Counted from the stretch's first letter, positions 8,335-17,660 are shown. The stretch: 64,000 nucleotides of DNA from Actinomycetes bacterium (GCA_021791615.1 JAJYWG010000089.1:1-64000); one strand, 5' to 3'. Made by a program: numbers and translations. The notes: generated by a model from the sequence alone, not told the origin.

Positions 8335-8577
8335 CGCGTCTTCCCCTTCCTTCTCCGCTCGCGTCGAGGTGACCATCGCATATCGCATGATGACGCGTCC
8401 AACGCCCCAACTGCGATCGCACACACTCGCCGGCGCGAGGACGACGGAGAGCTGCCCCCTGCACGGCAGCCTCGAGCCGCCGGCTGTCGCGCTGTGGTGC
8501 AGCGATCCACGCCGGGTCCATGGTCTCGGTCAACCGTTCGCGTAGGCCCCAGGACCCACAGAGGTGCGGACGTGGTT

Positions 8578-9504
8578 CTAGTGAACCGGCGGGGGGCGAC
8601 CTGCCAGGCTGGCAGGCAGAGCAGGATCCCACCCGCATGACATGCAGGAGTACTTCGCGGCCGACCGCGCGAACGACAGCGCGGTTCGCACCGGGTCATC
8701 GGAGGCGACCACGTCGTCCCAATCGAGGATGAACTCGCGTAGGCTCGGCTCCCACCTGGCGGCTGGCGGTTCGAGCGTCCCTTGCGCGTAGTCCGGGGGG
8801 GCCGGGTGGGCATAGGCGTAGAAGGCGGCCCGCGGGTACCGGGCGTCGCCTGGCCACCATCCGATGGCAATCTCTTCGGCGTCCATCGCGTTGCGCATGA
8901 TGTACTCCGACGTTCCCGGATCGGCTGGCTCGCCCGAGAAGAAGCTGACGGCGAGGTCGAACGACCCCCACCACGCATTGACCGGAGTGCAGCGGCCGCG
9001 AAACGGGGCCCGCACTTCGCTGAAGACGATTGCCGCGCAGGTCGCAGCGCTCAGGTAGGCCGCCACCTGATCGGGAACGTACGTCGCGTGCTGATCGTCC
9101 TGGTCGAGGGGAACCGTCCATGCGACCTCCTGCGGACGGGGGTCGAAGGCGACCGGTCCCACCATGGCCGTGACGGCTCCGAGGACCTCTCGGGTCACCT
9201 CCCCGACCGCACGGTCAGGAGTGAGGGCGACTCCGCGGCGCCGGCCGTCGCTGTGCTCGATCAAGGTCTGGTGAGCATGCAGATCGAGTGCCAACACGAT
9301 CGTCCCCGAGCCGTCCGGCGCCGGAAGCGGGAGGGTCTCCCATCCTCTTGCCGTGAGGCGCAGTGCTGCGTGCTGCAGTTGCGGCTCGGGGAACGCGAGC
9401 CGCGCAGCCAGCTTGCCGAGGACCTGGGCGTGCGCGTGCAGCGTGTCGCAGGTGGCTCTCCATTGCTCGAAGGGAAGGGGGGCCCAGCCGCGGGTCACCG
9501 CCAT
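8578..9504 (-). CDS. DUF5996 family protein
   Basis: A 308-residue protein of unknown function. The family style is clear: WAPLPFEQWRATCDTLHAHAQVLGKL at the start (here quoted in parts: PFEQWRATCDTLH), a middle segment GGRCxxV-like APFRGRCTPVNAWWGSFDLAV, and a late IGWWPGD-x-AFYAYAHP segment. The C-terminus DWDDVVASDDP is acidic. No cofactor or active site can be assigned. The ATG at 9504 is used; the stop is 10 nt downstream of the UBP-finger remnant, with which it is arranged head to tail. Confidence 0.82.
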   Translation of the reverse strand: MAVTRGWAPLPFEQWRATCDTLHAHAQVLGKLAARLAFPEPQLQHAALRLTARGWETLPLPAPDGSGTIVLALDLHAHQTLIEHSDGRRRGVALTPDRAVGEVTREVLGAVTAMVGPVAFDPRPQEVAWTVPLDQDDQHATYVPDQVAAYLSAATCAAIVFSEVRAPFRGRCTPVNAWWGSFDLAVSFFSGEPADPGTSEYIMRNAMDAEEIAIGWWPGDARYPRAAFYAYAHPAPPDYAQGTLEPPAARWEPSLREFILDWDDVVASDDPVRTALSFARSAAKYSCMSCGWDPALPASLAGRPPPVH

Positions 9505-9513
9505 AGCGGGGAC

Positions 9514-9684
9514 CTAAGCGTGCGACGGAGAAGGAGGTGCACCCTCCACCTCGAAGAGAAGCTGGTGGGGGTAGCACCACCACCAATCCTCACCCGGCTC
9601 GAACGAACGGGCGAGCGGATGGTCGGGACGCGCTCGCCGGTGGGCGGACGCATGACGGTTGAGCAAACTGTCACAGCAAGCAGC
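9514..9684 (-). pseudogene. 5'-truncated UBP-type zinc-finger protein
   Basis: The frame ends CCDSLLNRHASAH, then HPLARSFEPGEDWWWCY and LFEVEGAP. This matches the second half of the small actinobacterial UBP (ubiquitin-hydrolase-type) zinc-finger proteins, in which CCDSSPNRHAT and SFEPGEDWYWCYVDE are conserved. The first half with the CxxC pairs is missing in every frame, and there is no start codon with a ribosome site. It is therefore read as a remnant, 114 nt downstream of the peptidase gene. Confidence 0.6.
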
Positions 9685-9797
9685 TATCGGCCACTTGGGG
9701 CTCCTTGGTTGCCGACTGGGCAGCCAAGCTACTCCCAGCCGGTCGCCGGGCGCGCCGGGCCACCACCGGCGGGCCCAAGGGGGCACGCGGCGTGGGC

Positions 9798-11843
9798 TCA
9801 GCCCGAGCCGAGATGCTCCCGGAACCAGTCGAGGATGAGCTCTGCCCGCTCGACGCGGTGGCGTGGCGCGCCCGACCGGGAGAGCTCGTGGCTCTCGGCA
9901 GGGAAGCGCACGAGCACCGGCTCGCGCCCGAGCAGGCGCAACGCGACGAAGAGCTCCTCCGCCTGGCTGATGGGACAGCGGAGGTCCTGCTCGGAGTGGA
10001 CGATGAGCACCGGCGTCCTCATCTCGTGCACGTAGCGGACCGGCGAGTGCCGGAGGTACGCGTCGGGATCCTCGAGGTGCGTCCTGCCGACGTACCCCCG
10101 GAACGCCGTGGCGATGTCCGACGACGCCTCGAGCGTGAGCAGGTTGTTGGCCGCGCGCTCGGAGCACGCCGCCCGGAACGTGTCGGTGTGCCCGATGATC
10201 CACGACGTCATGAAGCCGCCGTAGGACCCGCCGAGCACGCCGAGGCGCCCGGGGTCGACCCAGTCGAAGCGCTCGGCGGCGGCTTCGGCGCACGCCATGA
10301 CGTCCTCGTAGTCGACGCCCCCCCACCCCGAGCCGGGGTCGTGGTCCCAGTCGGGCCACCGCACGGCGCGCCCCCAGGCTTCCGAGTAACCCGAGCTCCC
10401 TCGAGGGTTGCAGTAGAGGACGCCGAAGCCCGCACCCGATTGCAGCTGGAATTCGTCGAGGAACCGGTTGCCATAGGAGGTGAACGGCCCGCCGTGGACG
10501 TTGAGGAGCGTCGGGTACCGGCGTCCGGGCTCCGCGCCGACCGGTGGCATCCCCCAGCACGGCACCTCCGTGCCGTCCGCGGAACGTGCAGCGTAGGCCT
10601 CCGGCTCGACGAGGCGTGCCTTCGCGCGCAGCGGCACCGACATGTCGGTCACCCGCCGCTCGTCCGCCGCCAAGGGTCCCGCCGGCGTCGCGAGCGGCCG
10701 CACATGCAGCTCGGGCAACGTCGTGGGAGTGCCGACGCTCAGCGCGAGCACTCCCGCTGCGGCGTCGAAGCCGCTCACCCAGCGGTCGCCGCCGCAGACG
10801 AGCACCCGCGCCGGCGTGCCGGTCGCGGCGAAGGCGTACAGATGGACGTTGCCGCTGTCCTCGACGAGGCACAGCAGCTGGTCCCCCCACCACAGCGGTG
10901 CCCGGGAACCGCCGAACGGCGAGCAGTTCCGGTCGAGGTCGCCGGTGAGGTCGCGCAGGGCTCCGTCGGCGAGGGTGAGGAGCCCGAGGCGAACGTTGCG
11001 CGGCGCGTCCATCGGGGACGGGTCGACGAAGTAGGCGAGCCGCGTCCCGTCGGGGGACCACGAGGGGGACGAAAAGGCCGCGGCCGTGGGCGTCAGGCGG
11101 ACCGGCGCGCCGGAGCCGTCCGCGGCAACCCGGTAGAGGTCGACGGCGCCGTCGAGATCCCACTGCTCGTGGCGACCCGACGCGAACGCGATCGACGTCC
11201 CGTCAGGAGACCAGGCGAGCCCATGCGCCTGGAATGTTCCCTCGGTCAGTCGCAGCGGCGGCACCGACCCGTCCGCAGGGACCGTCATGACGCGGCTCGG
11301 ACGGTCTGCGACGAAGTCCTCCCCGTTCAGCCGGGAGAAGAACCTGGTCACCCTGCGCGCCGGCATGTCTCTCGGTTTGCGCGCTTTTCCGACCTCGCCG
11401 TAGCGGTCGGGGTCCGGGTCCCGGGCCACGAACCCGAGTCGCGTGCCCTCGGGCGACCACTCGAGCTCGGAGGGGGCATCTGCGAGCCTCGCAACCACGA
11501 CCCGTTCGCCGCCGCGCACGACGGGCAGCACGCAGATCTCGGCCGGACCCTCCTCGTCCTTCGACACGAACGCGAGGTACTCGCCGTCCGGCGACCAGCG
11601 CGCGAGCGCGTCCCCCGGCCCCGAGGTGAAGCGCCGTGCGGGCTCTTCGCTCCGGGTGGACGCGAGGTGGACGCTGCTTTCGTACCGGTTCTCTGCGAGA
11701 TCGACGCTCGTCGTCACGTACGCGACCTTCGAGCCGTCCGGCGACAGCCTCGGGTCGCCCACCTGGCGCAACGCGCCGATGTCCTCGGGCTGCATGCCCC
11801 GTTCGAGTCCGCCCACCGCTTCCTCCTCACTGACGTCGGCCAC
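9798..11843 (-). CDS. S9 family (prolyl oligopeptidase-like) serine peptidase
   Basis: A 681-residue cytosolic peptidase of the acylaminoacyl-peptidase/DPP type that trims short peptides. The N-terminal two thirds are a beta-propeller with WD40-like PD40 motifs (DPRLSPDGSKVAYV, ARWSPDGEYLAFV, LAWSPDGTSIAFA, PSWSPDGTRLAYF). The C-terminal third is an alpha/beta-hydrolase with the nucleophile in GGSYGGFMTSW, the acid in HSEQDLRCP and the histidine in ESHELSR. The start is GTG at 11843; the ATG at 11795 (MQPEDIGALRQVGDPRLSPDG) is an alternative that fits the family as well. No signal peptide. No ribosome site decides between them. Confidence 0.92.
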   Translation of the reverse strand: MADVSEEEAVGGLERGMQPEDIGALRQVGDPRLSPDGSKVAYVTTSVDLAENRYESSVHLASTRSEEPARRFTSGPGDALARWSPDGEYLAFVSKDEEGPAEICVLPVVRGGERVVVARLADAPSELEWSPEGTRLGFVARDPDPDRYGEVGKARKPRDMPARRVTRFFSRLNGEDFVADRPSRVMTVPADGSVPPLRLTEGTFQAHGLAWSPDGTSIAFASGRHEQWDLDGAVDLYRVAADGSGAPVRLTPTAAAFSSPSWSPDGTRLAYFVDPSPMDAPRNVRLGLLTLADGALRDLTGDLDRNCSPFGGSRAPLWWGDQLLCLVEDSGNVHLYAFAATGTPARVLVCGGDRWVSGFDAAAGVLALSVGTPTTLPELHVRPLATPAGPLAADERRVTDMSVPLRAKARLVEPEAYAARSADGTEVPCWGMPPVGAEPGRRYPTLLNVHGGPFTSYGNRFLDEFQLQSGAGFGVLYCNPRGSSGYSEAWGRAVRWPDWDHDPGSGWGGVDYEDVMACAEAAAERFDWVDPGRLGVLGGSYGGFMTSWIIGHTDTFRAACSERAANNLLTLEASSDIATAFRGYVGRTHLEDPDAYLRHSPVRYVHEMRTPVLIVHSEQDLRCPISQAEELFVALRLLGREPVLVRFPAESHELSRSGAPRHRVERAELILDWFREHLGSG

Positions 11844-11883
11844 GATAGGGCAGCGGATCGTCCCGATACTGCTCTAGTGTCAG

Positions 11884-12054
11884 GCTCGTCGGGGTGCGCG
11901 GGCTCCCCGAGAGGGAGGTGCCGCGCTCGCGCTCACCTTGCCGGGCCAGGGCGACGGTGCGCGCGGCGCGACCCTCGACGACCAGCTGGGCGCGGTGGTC
12001 GCCGCCGTGAACGCCGCGCCCGAGCCGGCGATGGTCGTCGGTCACTCCGCAGCG
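11884..12054 (+). pseudogene. Alpha/beta-hydrolase remnant
   Basis: One frame reads ALALTLPGQGDGARGATLDD, then QLGAVVAAVNAAPEPAMVVGHSAA, which is the segment leading to the nucleophile elbow (G-H-S-A) of small alpha/beta-hydrolases of the EstC/methylesterase-like type. The sequence before and after has no matching fold elements, and the catalytic acid and histidine are absent. The rest of 11844-12214 shows nothing else recognisable. Confidence 0.5.
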
Positions 12055-12214
12055 GTCGGTCGTATCGCCGGTTCCCCCCGGGGCCTCCGGTCCCCGCCCG
12101 TGCGGCGCTGGTCTTCGACGCCGAAGGTCGTGCGCACAGCTGGGCTTCGTAGCCGGCGAGGGCGTGGCCGGAGAGGGGAACGGGCCGGAACCTCGGCGCC
12201 GAGCTCTGCCGATC

Positions 12215-12655
12215 TCAGCTCCGACCCGCCTGGGCAGTGAGGTCGTCGAGGGACGCAAGCGGCACGAGTCCACTCGCTTTGGTGATCAGGTCCGGGTCGA
12301 TGGTGACCAGTGCATCGGCTTGCAAGCTCGTGACGGCGAGGTATTCCGCGGCACGCGTCGAGTCCCATCCCTGCTCGCTTGCGATCTTCCAGGCCATGCG
12401 ACGGGACACTCGGTCAGCGAGCAGTCGCATCTTGAGCTCGGTCAGGCGCTCATGGCAGCGGAGCGCCGTCTCCTCGGTGAGCTCGCCGCGGCGCACGGCC
12501 TCGAACAGAAGCGAGAGGGCGTCGGAGCGGATCACGCTCGGAGCCACGATCTGGTGGTCCGGGTGCACCTCGACGTTGTCGGCGACGACTCGTAGGACGC
12601 TGGGCGCGTCGATGGCGTAGCGAGCCGCACTGGGATTGTAGGCGCACGATCGCAC
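12215..12655 (-). CDS. PIN-domain protein (VapC-like putative RNase toxin)
   Basis: A 146-residue protein with PIN-like features: an early acidic residue in YAIDAPSVLRVV, a central helical part, and AEYLAVTSLQADALVTIDPDL near the C-terminus, where VapC proteins have the D-x-x-x-A ... T-x-D pattern. PIN toxins cleave RNA with Mg2+ held by three or four acidic residues. The GTG at 12655 is the only upstream start before the tandem repeat; it has no clear ribosome site. It follows the BrnT-like/RHH pair by 79 nt, so it may be co-transcribed, but no own antitoxin is obvious. Confidence 0.65.
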   Translation of the reverse strand: MRSCAYNPSAARYAIDAPSVLRVVADNVEVHPDHQIVAPSVIRSDALSLLFEAVRRGELTEETALRCHERLTELKMRLLADRVSRRMAWKIASEQGWDSTRAAEYLAVTSLQADALVTIDPDLITKASGLVPLASLDDLTAQAGRS

Positions 12656-12699
12656 GACCCTCGAGTCCCGTTCCCGATGAACCGGCTGGTCACGCGTTG

Positions 12700-12732
12700 T
12701 GCGCAGGCGGTGCGCAGGCGGTGCGCAGGCGG
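12700..12732 (+). repeat. Three perfect 11-nt tandem units
   Basis: TGCGCAGGCGG occurs three times without spacer, starting right after the RHH antitoxin stop codon (in its direction) and lying in the gap to the PIN gene. It would alter the spacing between the two genes. Confidence 0.9.
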
Positions 12733-12733
12733 T

Positions 12734-13000
12734 CTAACTCGCGAGGTACTGGTCCAGGGCGCGGCGGATGACCTCGCTGGCGGAGGTGTGCTCTTCGGCG
12801 GCCCGGTCATCGAGTGCCCGGCGGACCTCGGGCGGGAGCCGGACGGCAGTCAGCTCGGCCGGCTCGTCGCCGAGGGTGGGGCGACCGACTCGGCGGTGCA
12901 GCCGGGAGGGGTCGAGACCGGCGTGGGCCTTCTCTTCGGCTCGCCGCCAGAAGTCGTCGTCCATCGGCTCGCCGGTCTTGGCTTTGCGGGGTTCGGTCAT
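12734..13000 (-). CDS. CopG/ribbon-helix-helix antitoxin
   Basis: An 88-residue protein. The C-terminal 45 residues (ELTAVRLPPEVRRALDDRAA, then SASEVIRRALDQYLAS) are a ribbon-helix-helix DNA-binding domain of the CopG type; the N-terminal part is polar and probably wraps around the toxin (DFWRRAEEKAHAGLDPSRL). It overlaps the upstream toxin gene by 4 nt (ATGA), so the pair is translationally coupled in toxin-first order. It would neutralise the toxin and repress the shared promoter, at which a TTAT-N3-ATAA palindrome is present. Confidence 0.8.
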   Translation of the reverse strand: MTEPRKAKTGEPMDDDFWRRAEEKAHAGLDPSRLHRRVGRPTLGDEPAELTAVRLPPEVRRALDDRAAEEHTSASEVIRRALDQYLAS

Positions 13001-13230
13001 GGGATCAGCCTCCTGTACTTGCGGCGCATCGGCATGGCGTGGAAGGCGATCTCCGCGCCCTGTTCGTCGACGGCGGTCAACACCTCGAGCAGCGTGCCGG
13101 CGATGTCGGGGCCGAGGTAGAGCACGTAGGGATCGTCAAGGTCGTCGTAGGCAGCGAGCGCGTTGGTGATGGCATGGCGGATGTCCTCGGTGCTACAGCC
13201 GTGCTTGAGCGCGGACTCTCGGACCTCCAC
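12997..13230 (-). CDS. BrnT/DUF4258-like candidate toxin
   Basis: A 77-residue basic protein starting VEVRESALKHGCSTEDIRHA and containing VLYLGPDIAGTLLEV and HAMPMRRKY. The K-H-G-x-S-x-E-D-I opening and the late basic M-R-x-K-Y resemble small BrnT-like RNase toxins, which form pairs with RHH antitoxins as here. The GTG at 13230 was chosen because a TACGAT hexamer ends exactly 6 nt before it, fitting a leaderless transcript; an in-frame GTG at 13296 would add 22 unrelated residues. The gene order toxin-antitoxin with an ATGA overlap supports a toxin-antitoxin module. The family name is tentative. Confidence 0.65.
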   Translation of the reverse strand: MEVRESALKHGCSTEDIRHAITNALAAYDDLDDPYVLYLGPDIAGTLLEVLTAVDEQGAEIAFHAMPMRRKYRRLIP

Positions 13231-13234
13231 CAGA

Positions 13235-13245
13235 TTATCGTATAA
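13235..13245 (-). promoter_or_regulatory. -10 box and palindromic operator of the toxin-antitoxin pair
   Basis: On the minus strand TTATACGATAA is a TTAT-N3-ATAA palindrome that contains the hexamer TACGAT (13237-13242), 6 nt before the GTG at 13230. It could be both the -10 element and the RHH-binding operator. No convincing -35. Confidence 0.5.
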
Positions 13246-13638
13246 CACAACTAGCGGGCTGCAGAGGACCGCCGCCGAGAAAGTGCCGATCCGCACACGT
13301 CAGGGGAAGCCCGTGAAGCTGCTTGGTCTGACTGGTCGCCGTGAACGGGCGAGCGACTCGGCCGACAGGGACAAGTACACGATCGCGACGATGAGGCGAA
13401 CTGACGACGAAGGACTTGCACGAGAGGCGACGAACGACAGCTGGAGCCGCGGGACAACGCCGGCGAACGTTCAGCGGACCCGCTCCAGTCCGGACGCGGT
13501 GGGCAGATCTTGCATATCTCGGGCGCCACGAGGCCCCATGGAGGTGCCATAGAGGCGTCATAGAGGAGAGGCGCCATAGAGGCGCTGCTCAATCTCGGAG
13601 TCGAAGAGGTCCCTCTACCCACATTCGTGAGACGAGCT
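13246..13638. other. Intergenic region with degenerate CATAGAGGCG repeats
   Basis: No gene recognised. Between 13540 and 13592 the motif CATAGAGGCG/CATAGAGGAG recurs three times at uneven spacing (GTGCCATAGAGGCGTCATAG and following). Several short open frames cross the region, but none has family similarity or a ribosome site. Confidence 0.4.
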
Positions 13639-14058
13639 TCAGTCGGCCGGAAGGAGCTCCAGCGCGTCCACGTGTCGGGGCCTGAGCAACCCGAAGTGCC
13701 GGTGATCGAGCGTTGCGACCTTGCGCTCTTCGAGTCGTTCGACCACGGCGAGGACACTCGCGTCGACGAAGCCGATGTCCGAATCGGCGTAACGGTCCAC
13801 GAGCTCCCTCACACGGGACACGTCGTCGTGACCGAGGTGCTCCAGCCGGTAGGCGCCCGCCTCGATGTCGCGCAGCAGCGCCACCATGGGTCCGGGTCCC
13901 AGACGAGTGGCGCACAAGTAGTCCACCTCAGGCAGCACGGGCTCCGGAACGACAAGCGGTTCGCAAGCATCTTCAATCATGCGGCGACATCTCAGATGGT
14001 CTCTATCGTCCCGATCGAGCGACGCGTAGAGCGGGCCCGTGTCGAGGATCAGCGCCAC
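13639..14058 (-). CDS. vapC: VapC-type PIN-domain toxin
   Basis: A 139-residue PIN RNase. It starts with the canonical first acidic residue in MALILDTGPLYASLDRDD, has E near position 44 (VLPEVDYL), and ends with the acidic pair region DIGFVDASVLAVVERL and VATLDHRHFGLL, all standard PIN metal-site segments. The product would cleave specific RNAs when freed from its antitoxin. The gene starts at GTG 14058 inside the last codons of the antitoxin gene (10-nt overlap), which indicates coupled translation. A typical type II vapBC operon with antitoxin first. Confidence 0.88.
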   Translation of the reverse strand: MALILDTGPLYASLDRDDRDHLRCRRMIEDACEPLVVPEPVLPEVDYLCATRLGPGPMVALLRDIEAGAYRLEHLGHDDVSRVRELVDRYADSDIGFVDASVLAVVERLEERKVATLDHRHFGLLRPRHVDALELLPAD

Positions 14059-14279
14059 GTGCGCGGCGGCTGCCGGTCAGAGGCCTCGGTCCTCGCGGCG
14101 TCTCTAGGCCCATGCGACGACGCCCCAGCCCCGAGACTCGTCGGTGCGGGCGCGAACGTCTCCGCCTTGTCCTCGAGCGCCTCCCTCACGACCTGGGCGA
14201 ACGAGACGCCACGCTGACCAGCGAGGCGGCGCAGGCGGTCGACCGTCACTTCGTCCGCCATAATGGTGGTGCGTTTCAT
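14049..14279 (-). CDS. vapB: VapB-type ribbon-helix-helix antitoxin
   Basis: A 76-residue antitoxin. Residues 1-42 (MKRTTIMADEVTVDRLRRLA, then VSFAQVVREALEDKA) form the RHH DNA-binding domain, and the Pro/Ala-rich, disordered C-terminus would bind VapC. The ATG at 14279 was selected because a perfect TATAAT lies 6 nt upstream, implying a leaderless message, and because the family begins exactly here. It represses its own promoter in characterised systems. The 266 nt between this gene and the aconitase stop codon carry only this promoter as far as I can see. Confidence 0.85.
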   Translation of the reverse strand: MKRTTIMADEVTVDRLRRLAGQRGVSFAQVVREALEDKAETFAPAPTSLGAGASSHGPRDAARTEASDRQPPRTWR

Positions 14280-14285
14280 AGCAGA

Positions 14286-14291
14286 ATTATA
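14286..14291 (-). promoter_or_regulatory. Perfect -10 box (TATAAT) of vapBC
   Basis: TATAAT on the minus strand ends exactly 6 nt before the vapB ATG, so transcription would start at or next to the start codon. This is the arrangement of leaderless actinobacterial genes. No clear -35 hexamer. Confidence 0.65.
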
Positions 14292-14545
14292 CATCAAGTG
14301 ATGCACGCTGATCGACGCAGCCGACCGGCGACCACCGCGCCGGCTGCGATCGCGCACGTGACGAGCACCCGCACGAGCGTGAGCGGCCGGCACGGGCTCG
14401 CGAGATCACGGGTCGGCGGATGACATTCCCGGCACCCGCATGGTCGTGGCGCTGCCCCAAGCCGCGTCCGAGGTCGCTCTCCAGCCGACCCCTCATCCGC
14501 AGTGCATCGAGTACGTGCACCCTTCAACATGAAAGACGTCAGCGC

Positions 14546-17356
14546 TCATTGAGGGACGGGCCGGCTGTCGTCGAGTAGCTGGCGCAGCACGTAGGGCATG
14601 ATCCCGCCGTGACGGTAGTACGCAGCTTCGGCGGGCGTGTCGATGCGCACCACGGCGTCGAAGGCGATCGGGCCGGCCTCGACGTGCACCGTGGAGGGAA
14701 TGGGACCCTCGTTGAAGCCGTCGATGCCGGTGATCTCGAAGGGTTCCTCGCCGGTGAGCCCGAGCGAGTCGGCGCTGTCGCCTTGGGAGAACTGCAAGGG
14801 CAGCACCCCCATGCCGATGAGGTTCGAGCGGTGGATCCGCTCGTAGGACTCGGCGATCACGGCACGCACGCCGAGCAGCGCCGTGCCCTTGGCTGCCCAG
14901 TCCCGCGACGAGCCCGAGCCGTACTCCCTGCCGGCCAGGACGACGAGCGGGATGCCGGCGGCGGCATAGTGCACCGATGCGTCGTAGATCGTGGTGACCG
15001 GGGCGTCGGGCTGGGAGAAGTCCCGGGTGTAGCCGCCTTCCGTGCCGGGGGCGAGTTGGTTGCGCAGCCGGATGTTGGCGAAGGTGCCGCGGATCATGAC
15101 CTCGTGGTTGCCGCGCCTCGAGCCGTACGAGTTGAAGTCGCGCCGGTCGACGCCGTGCTCGCTGAGATACCGGCCTGCAGGCGAGTCAGCCTTGATGGCA
15201 CCTGCAGGCGAGATGTGGTCGGTGGTGACCGAGTCGCCCAGCTTGGCCAGGACCCGGGCTCCCGAGATGTCGCGAACCGGGTCGGGTTCGACGCCGATGG
15301 CGTCGAAGTAGGGAGGTTTGCGGACGTAGGTCGACGTGGGAGCCCACGCGAACGTGGTCCCCGCCGGCACCGCCATGGCTTGCCAACGCTCGTCGCCTGA
15401 GAACACGTCGGCGTAGTCCTTGGCGAACATGTCCGCCCGCAGATAACGGTGCACCACCTCGTCGATCTCTCGTTCCTTCGGCCAGATGTCCCGCAGGTAC
15501 ACGGGCTGGCCGTCGGAGCCCGTCCCCAACGGATCGTGCACGAGGTCGGCGTGCAAAGTCCCGGCGAGGGCGTAGGCCACCACGAGCGGCGGAGAGGCGA
15601 GGAAGTTCATCTTGCATTCGGGGTGGATGCGCCCCTCGAAGTTCCGGTTGCCCGAGAGCACCGAGCACACGGTCAGGTCGTGTCGTGCCACCGCTGCGCT
15701 CACCTCGGGGATGAGGGGGCCCGAGTTGCCGATGCACGTGGTGCACCCGTAGCCGACGAGGTTGAACCCGAGCCGGTCCAGGTAGGGCGTGAGGCCGGCG
15801 CGGTCGAGGTAGTCGGAGACGACCCGTGACCCGGGCGCGAGCGACGTCTTCACCCATGGTTTGCTGGACAGCCCCAGCTCGACGGCCTTCTTCGCAAGGA
15901 GCCCGGCAGCGACCATGACCGACGGGTTGGACGTGTTGGTGCAGGACGTGATGGCGGCGATGACGACGTGGCCGTTGTCCACCTCGGTGCTCGTGCCGTC
16001 ATCCAGGGAGATCACGACCCGGCGGTGCGGCCAGTCGTGGTCACCGTCGCAGCTGCACACGTCGCTCGGCACGTCGTGGGGGGAGTCGTGATCAATCGCC
16101 AGCGGATCGCTGGCCGGGAACGACTCGGCGGAAGCTTCGTCCAGGCCGGCCCGAACGACCTCCGGTCTGGTCTGGCCGGCCAACAGAGCAGCGACCGCGT
16201 GGGGGGCCGTGCGCAACGGGATCCGGTCGTGCGGCCGCTTGGGCCCGGCGACCGACGGCTCGACGCTCGACAGGTCCAGCTCGACGATCCGTGAGTACGA
16301 CGGTTCGTGCTCGGCGTCATGCCAGAGGCCCTGCGTCTTGGCGTACGCCTCGACCAAGCGCACCTGGTGCGGAGAACGCCCCGTCAGACGCAGATAGTCG
16401 AGCGTCACGCCGTCGATCGGGAAGATGGCGCACGTCGAACCGTACTCGGGGCTCATGTTGCCGATCGTGGCCCGGTTGGCCAGCGGCACGTTCGCCACGC
16501 CAGGCCCGAAGAAGTCCACGAACTTGCCGACCACCCCGGTCCGGCGCAGCAGCTCGGCGATCGTGAGGACGAGGTCGGTCGCGGTGGTGCCGGCCGGGAG
16601 CTCGCCGCTCAACTTGATGCCCAGCACCTCGGGGATCAGCATGCTCATCGGCTGGCCGAGCATCGCCGCCTCGGCCTCGATCCCTCCCACTCCCCACCCG
16701 AGCACGCCGAGCCCGTTCACCATGGGCGTGTGCGAGTCGGTGCCGACCAGGGTGTCCGGGTACGCCAACGGGCCGTCCGGGGCTTCTCGGGTGAACACGA
16801 CCCGCGACAGGTACTCCAGGTTCACCTGGTGGCAGATGCCCGTGTCGGGAGGCACGACGCTGAAGCCATCGAACGCGCCCTGGGCCCACCGAAGCAGCTG
16901 GTAGCGCTCCTGGTTGCGCTCGAACTCCAAGCGGGCGTTGATCCCGAACGCCTCGGCGCGGCCGAACGCGTCCGCGATCACCGAGTGGTCGATGACCAGC
17001 TCGGTCGGGATCAGTGGGTTGACCCGTGCCGGCGCTCCCCCAAGTGCCCCGATCGCGTCTCGCATCGCGACCAGGTCCACCACGCAGGGGACCCCCGTGA
17101 AGTCCTGCATCAGCACCCGAGCAGGGGTGAACGCCACCTCGCCGGTCGGAGCCGCGTCGGCCCGCCAGGCGCTGAGGGCCTCGATCTGTGTCGTGGTCAC
17201 CAGCCGACCGTCCTCGTTGCGGAGCAGGTTCTCGAGCAGCACCTTGAGGCTGTACGGGAACTGTTCAACGCCCTCGACGCGCTCCAGCCGCTCGATCCGG
17301 TACGCGACGTCGTCGACCGTGATCTCGTCCCGGGTGCCGAAGCTGTTCGTGCTCAT
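14546..17356 (-). CDS. acnA: Aconitate hydratase AcnA
   Basis: A 936-residue TCA-cycle enzyme that isomerises citrate and isocitrate through a [4Fe-4S] cluster. Cluster cysteines are visible in [14 protein letters not shown] and [33 protein letters not shown] and the C-terminal swivel domain ([36 protein letters not shown] with the substrate-binding Ser/Arg) are intact. A His/Asp-rich insert at about 420-445 ([20 protein letters not shown]) is typical of actinobacterial AcnA. The ATG at 17356 has GGAGAGGAG close upstream; a 6-residue in-frame extension is less likely. It stands as a single gene. In this family loss of the cluster allows iron-dependent RNA binding. Confidence 0.97.
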   Translation of the reverse strand: MSTNSFGTRDEITVDDVAYRIERLERVEGVEQFPYSLKVLLENLLRNEDGRLVTTTQIEALSAWRADAAPTGEVAFTPARVLMQDFTGVPCVVDLVAMRDAIGALGGAPARVNPLIPTELVIDHSVIADAFGRAEAFGINARLEFERNQERYQLLRWAQGAFDGFSVVPPDTGICHQVNLEYLSRVVFTREAPDGPLAYPDTLVGTDSHTPMVNGLGVLGWGVGGIEAEAAMLGQPMSMLIPEVLGIKLSGELPAGTTATDLVLTIAELLRRTGVVGKFVDFFGPGVANVPLANRATIGNMSPEYGSTCAIFPIDGVTLDYLRLTGRSPHQVRLVEAYAKTQGLWHDAEHEPSYSRIVELDLSSVEPSVAGPKRPHDRIPLRTAPHAVAALLAGQTRPEVVRAGLDEASAESFPASDPLAIDHDSPHDVPSDVCSCDGDHDWPHRRVVISLDDGTSTEVDNGHVVIAAITSCTNTSNPSVMVAAGLLAKKAVELGLSSKPWVKTSLAPGSRVVSDYLDRAGLTPYLDRLGFNLVGYGCTTCIGNSGPLIPEVSAAVARHDLTVCSVLSGNRNFEGRIHPECKMNFLASPPLVVAYALAGTLHADLVHDPLGTGSDGQPVYLRDIWPKEREIDEVVHRYLRADMFAKDYADVFSGDERWQAMAVPAGTTFAWAPTSTYVRKPPYFDAIGVEPDPVRDISGARVLAKLGDSVTTDHISPAGAIKADSPAGRYLSEHGVDRRDFNSYGSRRGNHEVMIRGTFANIRLRNQLAPGTEGGYTRDFSQPDAPVTTIYDASVHYAAAGIPLVVLAGREYGSGSSRDWAAKGTALLGVRAVIAESYERIHRSNLIGMGVLPLQFSQGDSADSLGLTGEEPFEITGIDGFNEGPIPSTVHVEAGPIAFDAVVRIDTPAEAAYYRHGGIMPYVLRQLLDDSRPVPQ

Positions 17357-17660
17357 GCTCCTCTCCTTCCTCAAGCAAAGCCGCTGGGCTCACCCAACCT
17401 GCGCCGGCCTTCGCGCGGTTGGCGGCGGCACCTCTTTGTGAGAGGGCGTCGGCACTGCGGCTGGCCGTGCGGGATCTGGTGCGTCCTCACGACCGCTTCG
17501 CTGAGGACGAGAGCGGACTGACCCTTCTCGCTGACCGGCCTGGTAGTTGGCGTGCTTCACGTGGTTGGCGACTGCGACAGTTGGAACCTCGGCTGGGTTG
17601 GCGTCCGCTCGATGCGTCGGGTGCCCCTGGGCTGCGCGCTCGGGTGAACGCGGGTCCTCC
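17357..17660. other. Intergenic region upstream of acnA
   Basis: About 300 nt between the acnA start and the stop codon of the AhpD-like gene. It should hold the acnA promoter, but I recognise no clear hexamers, operator, hairpin or gene fragment. Confidence 0.4.

Noticed and set aside
9705..12152. 815-codon rightward frame opposite the S9 peptidase
   Set aside because: Shadow frame; the peptidase on the minus strand has catalytic triad and propeller motifs.
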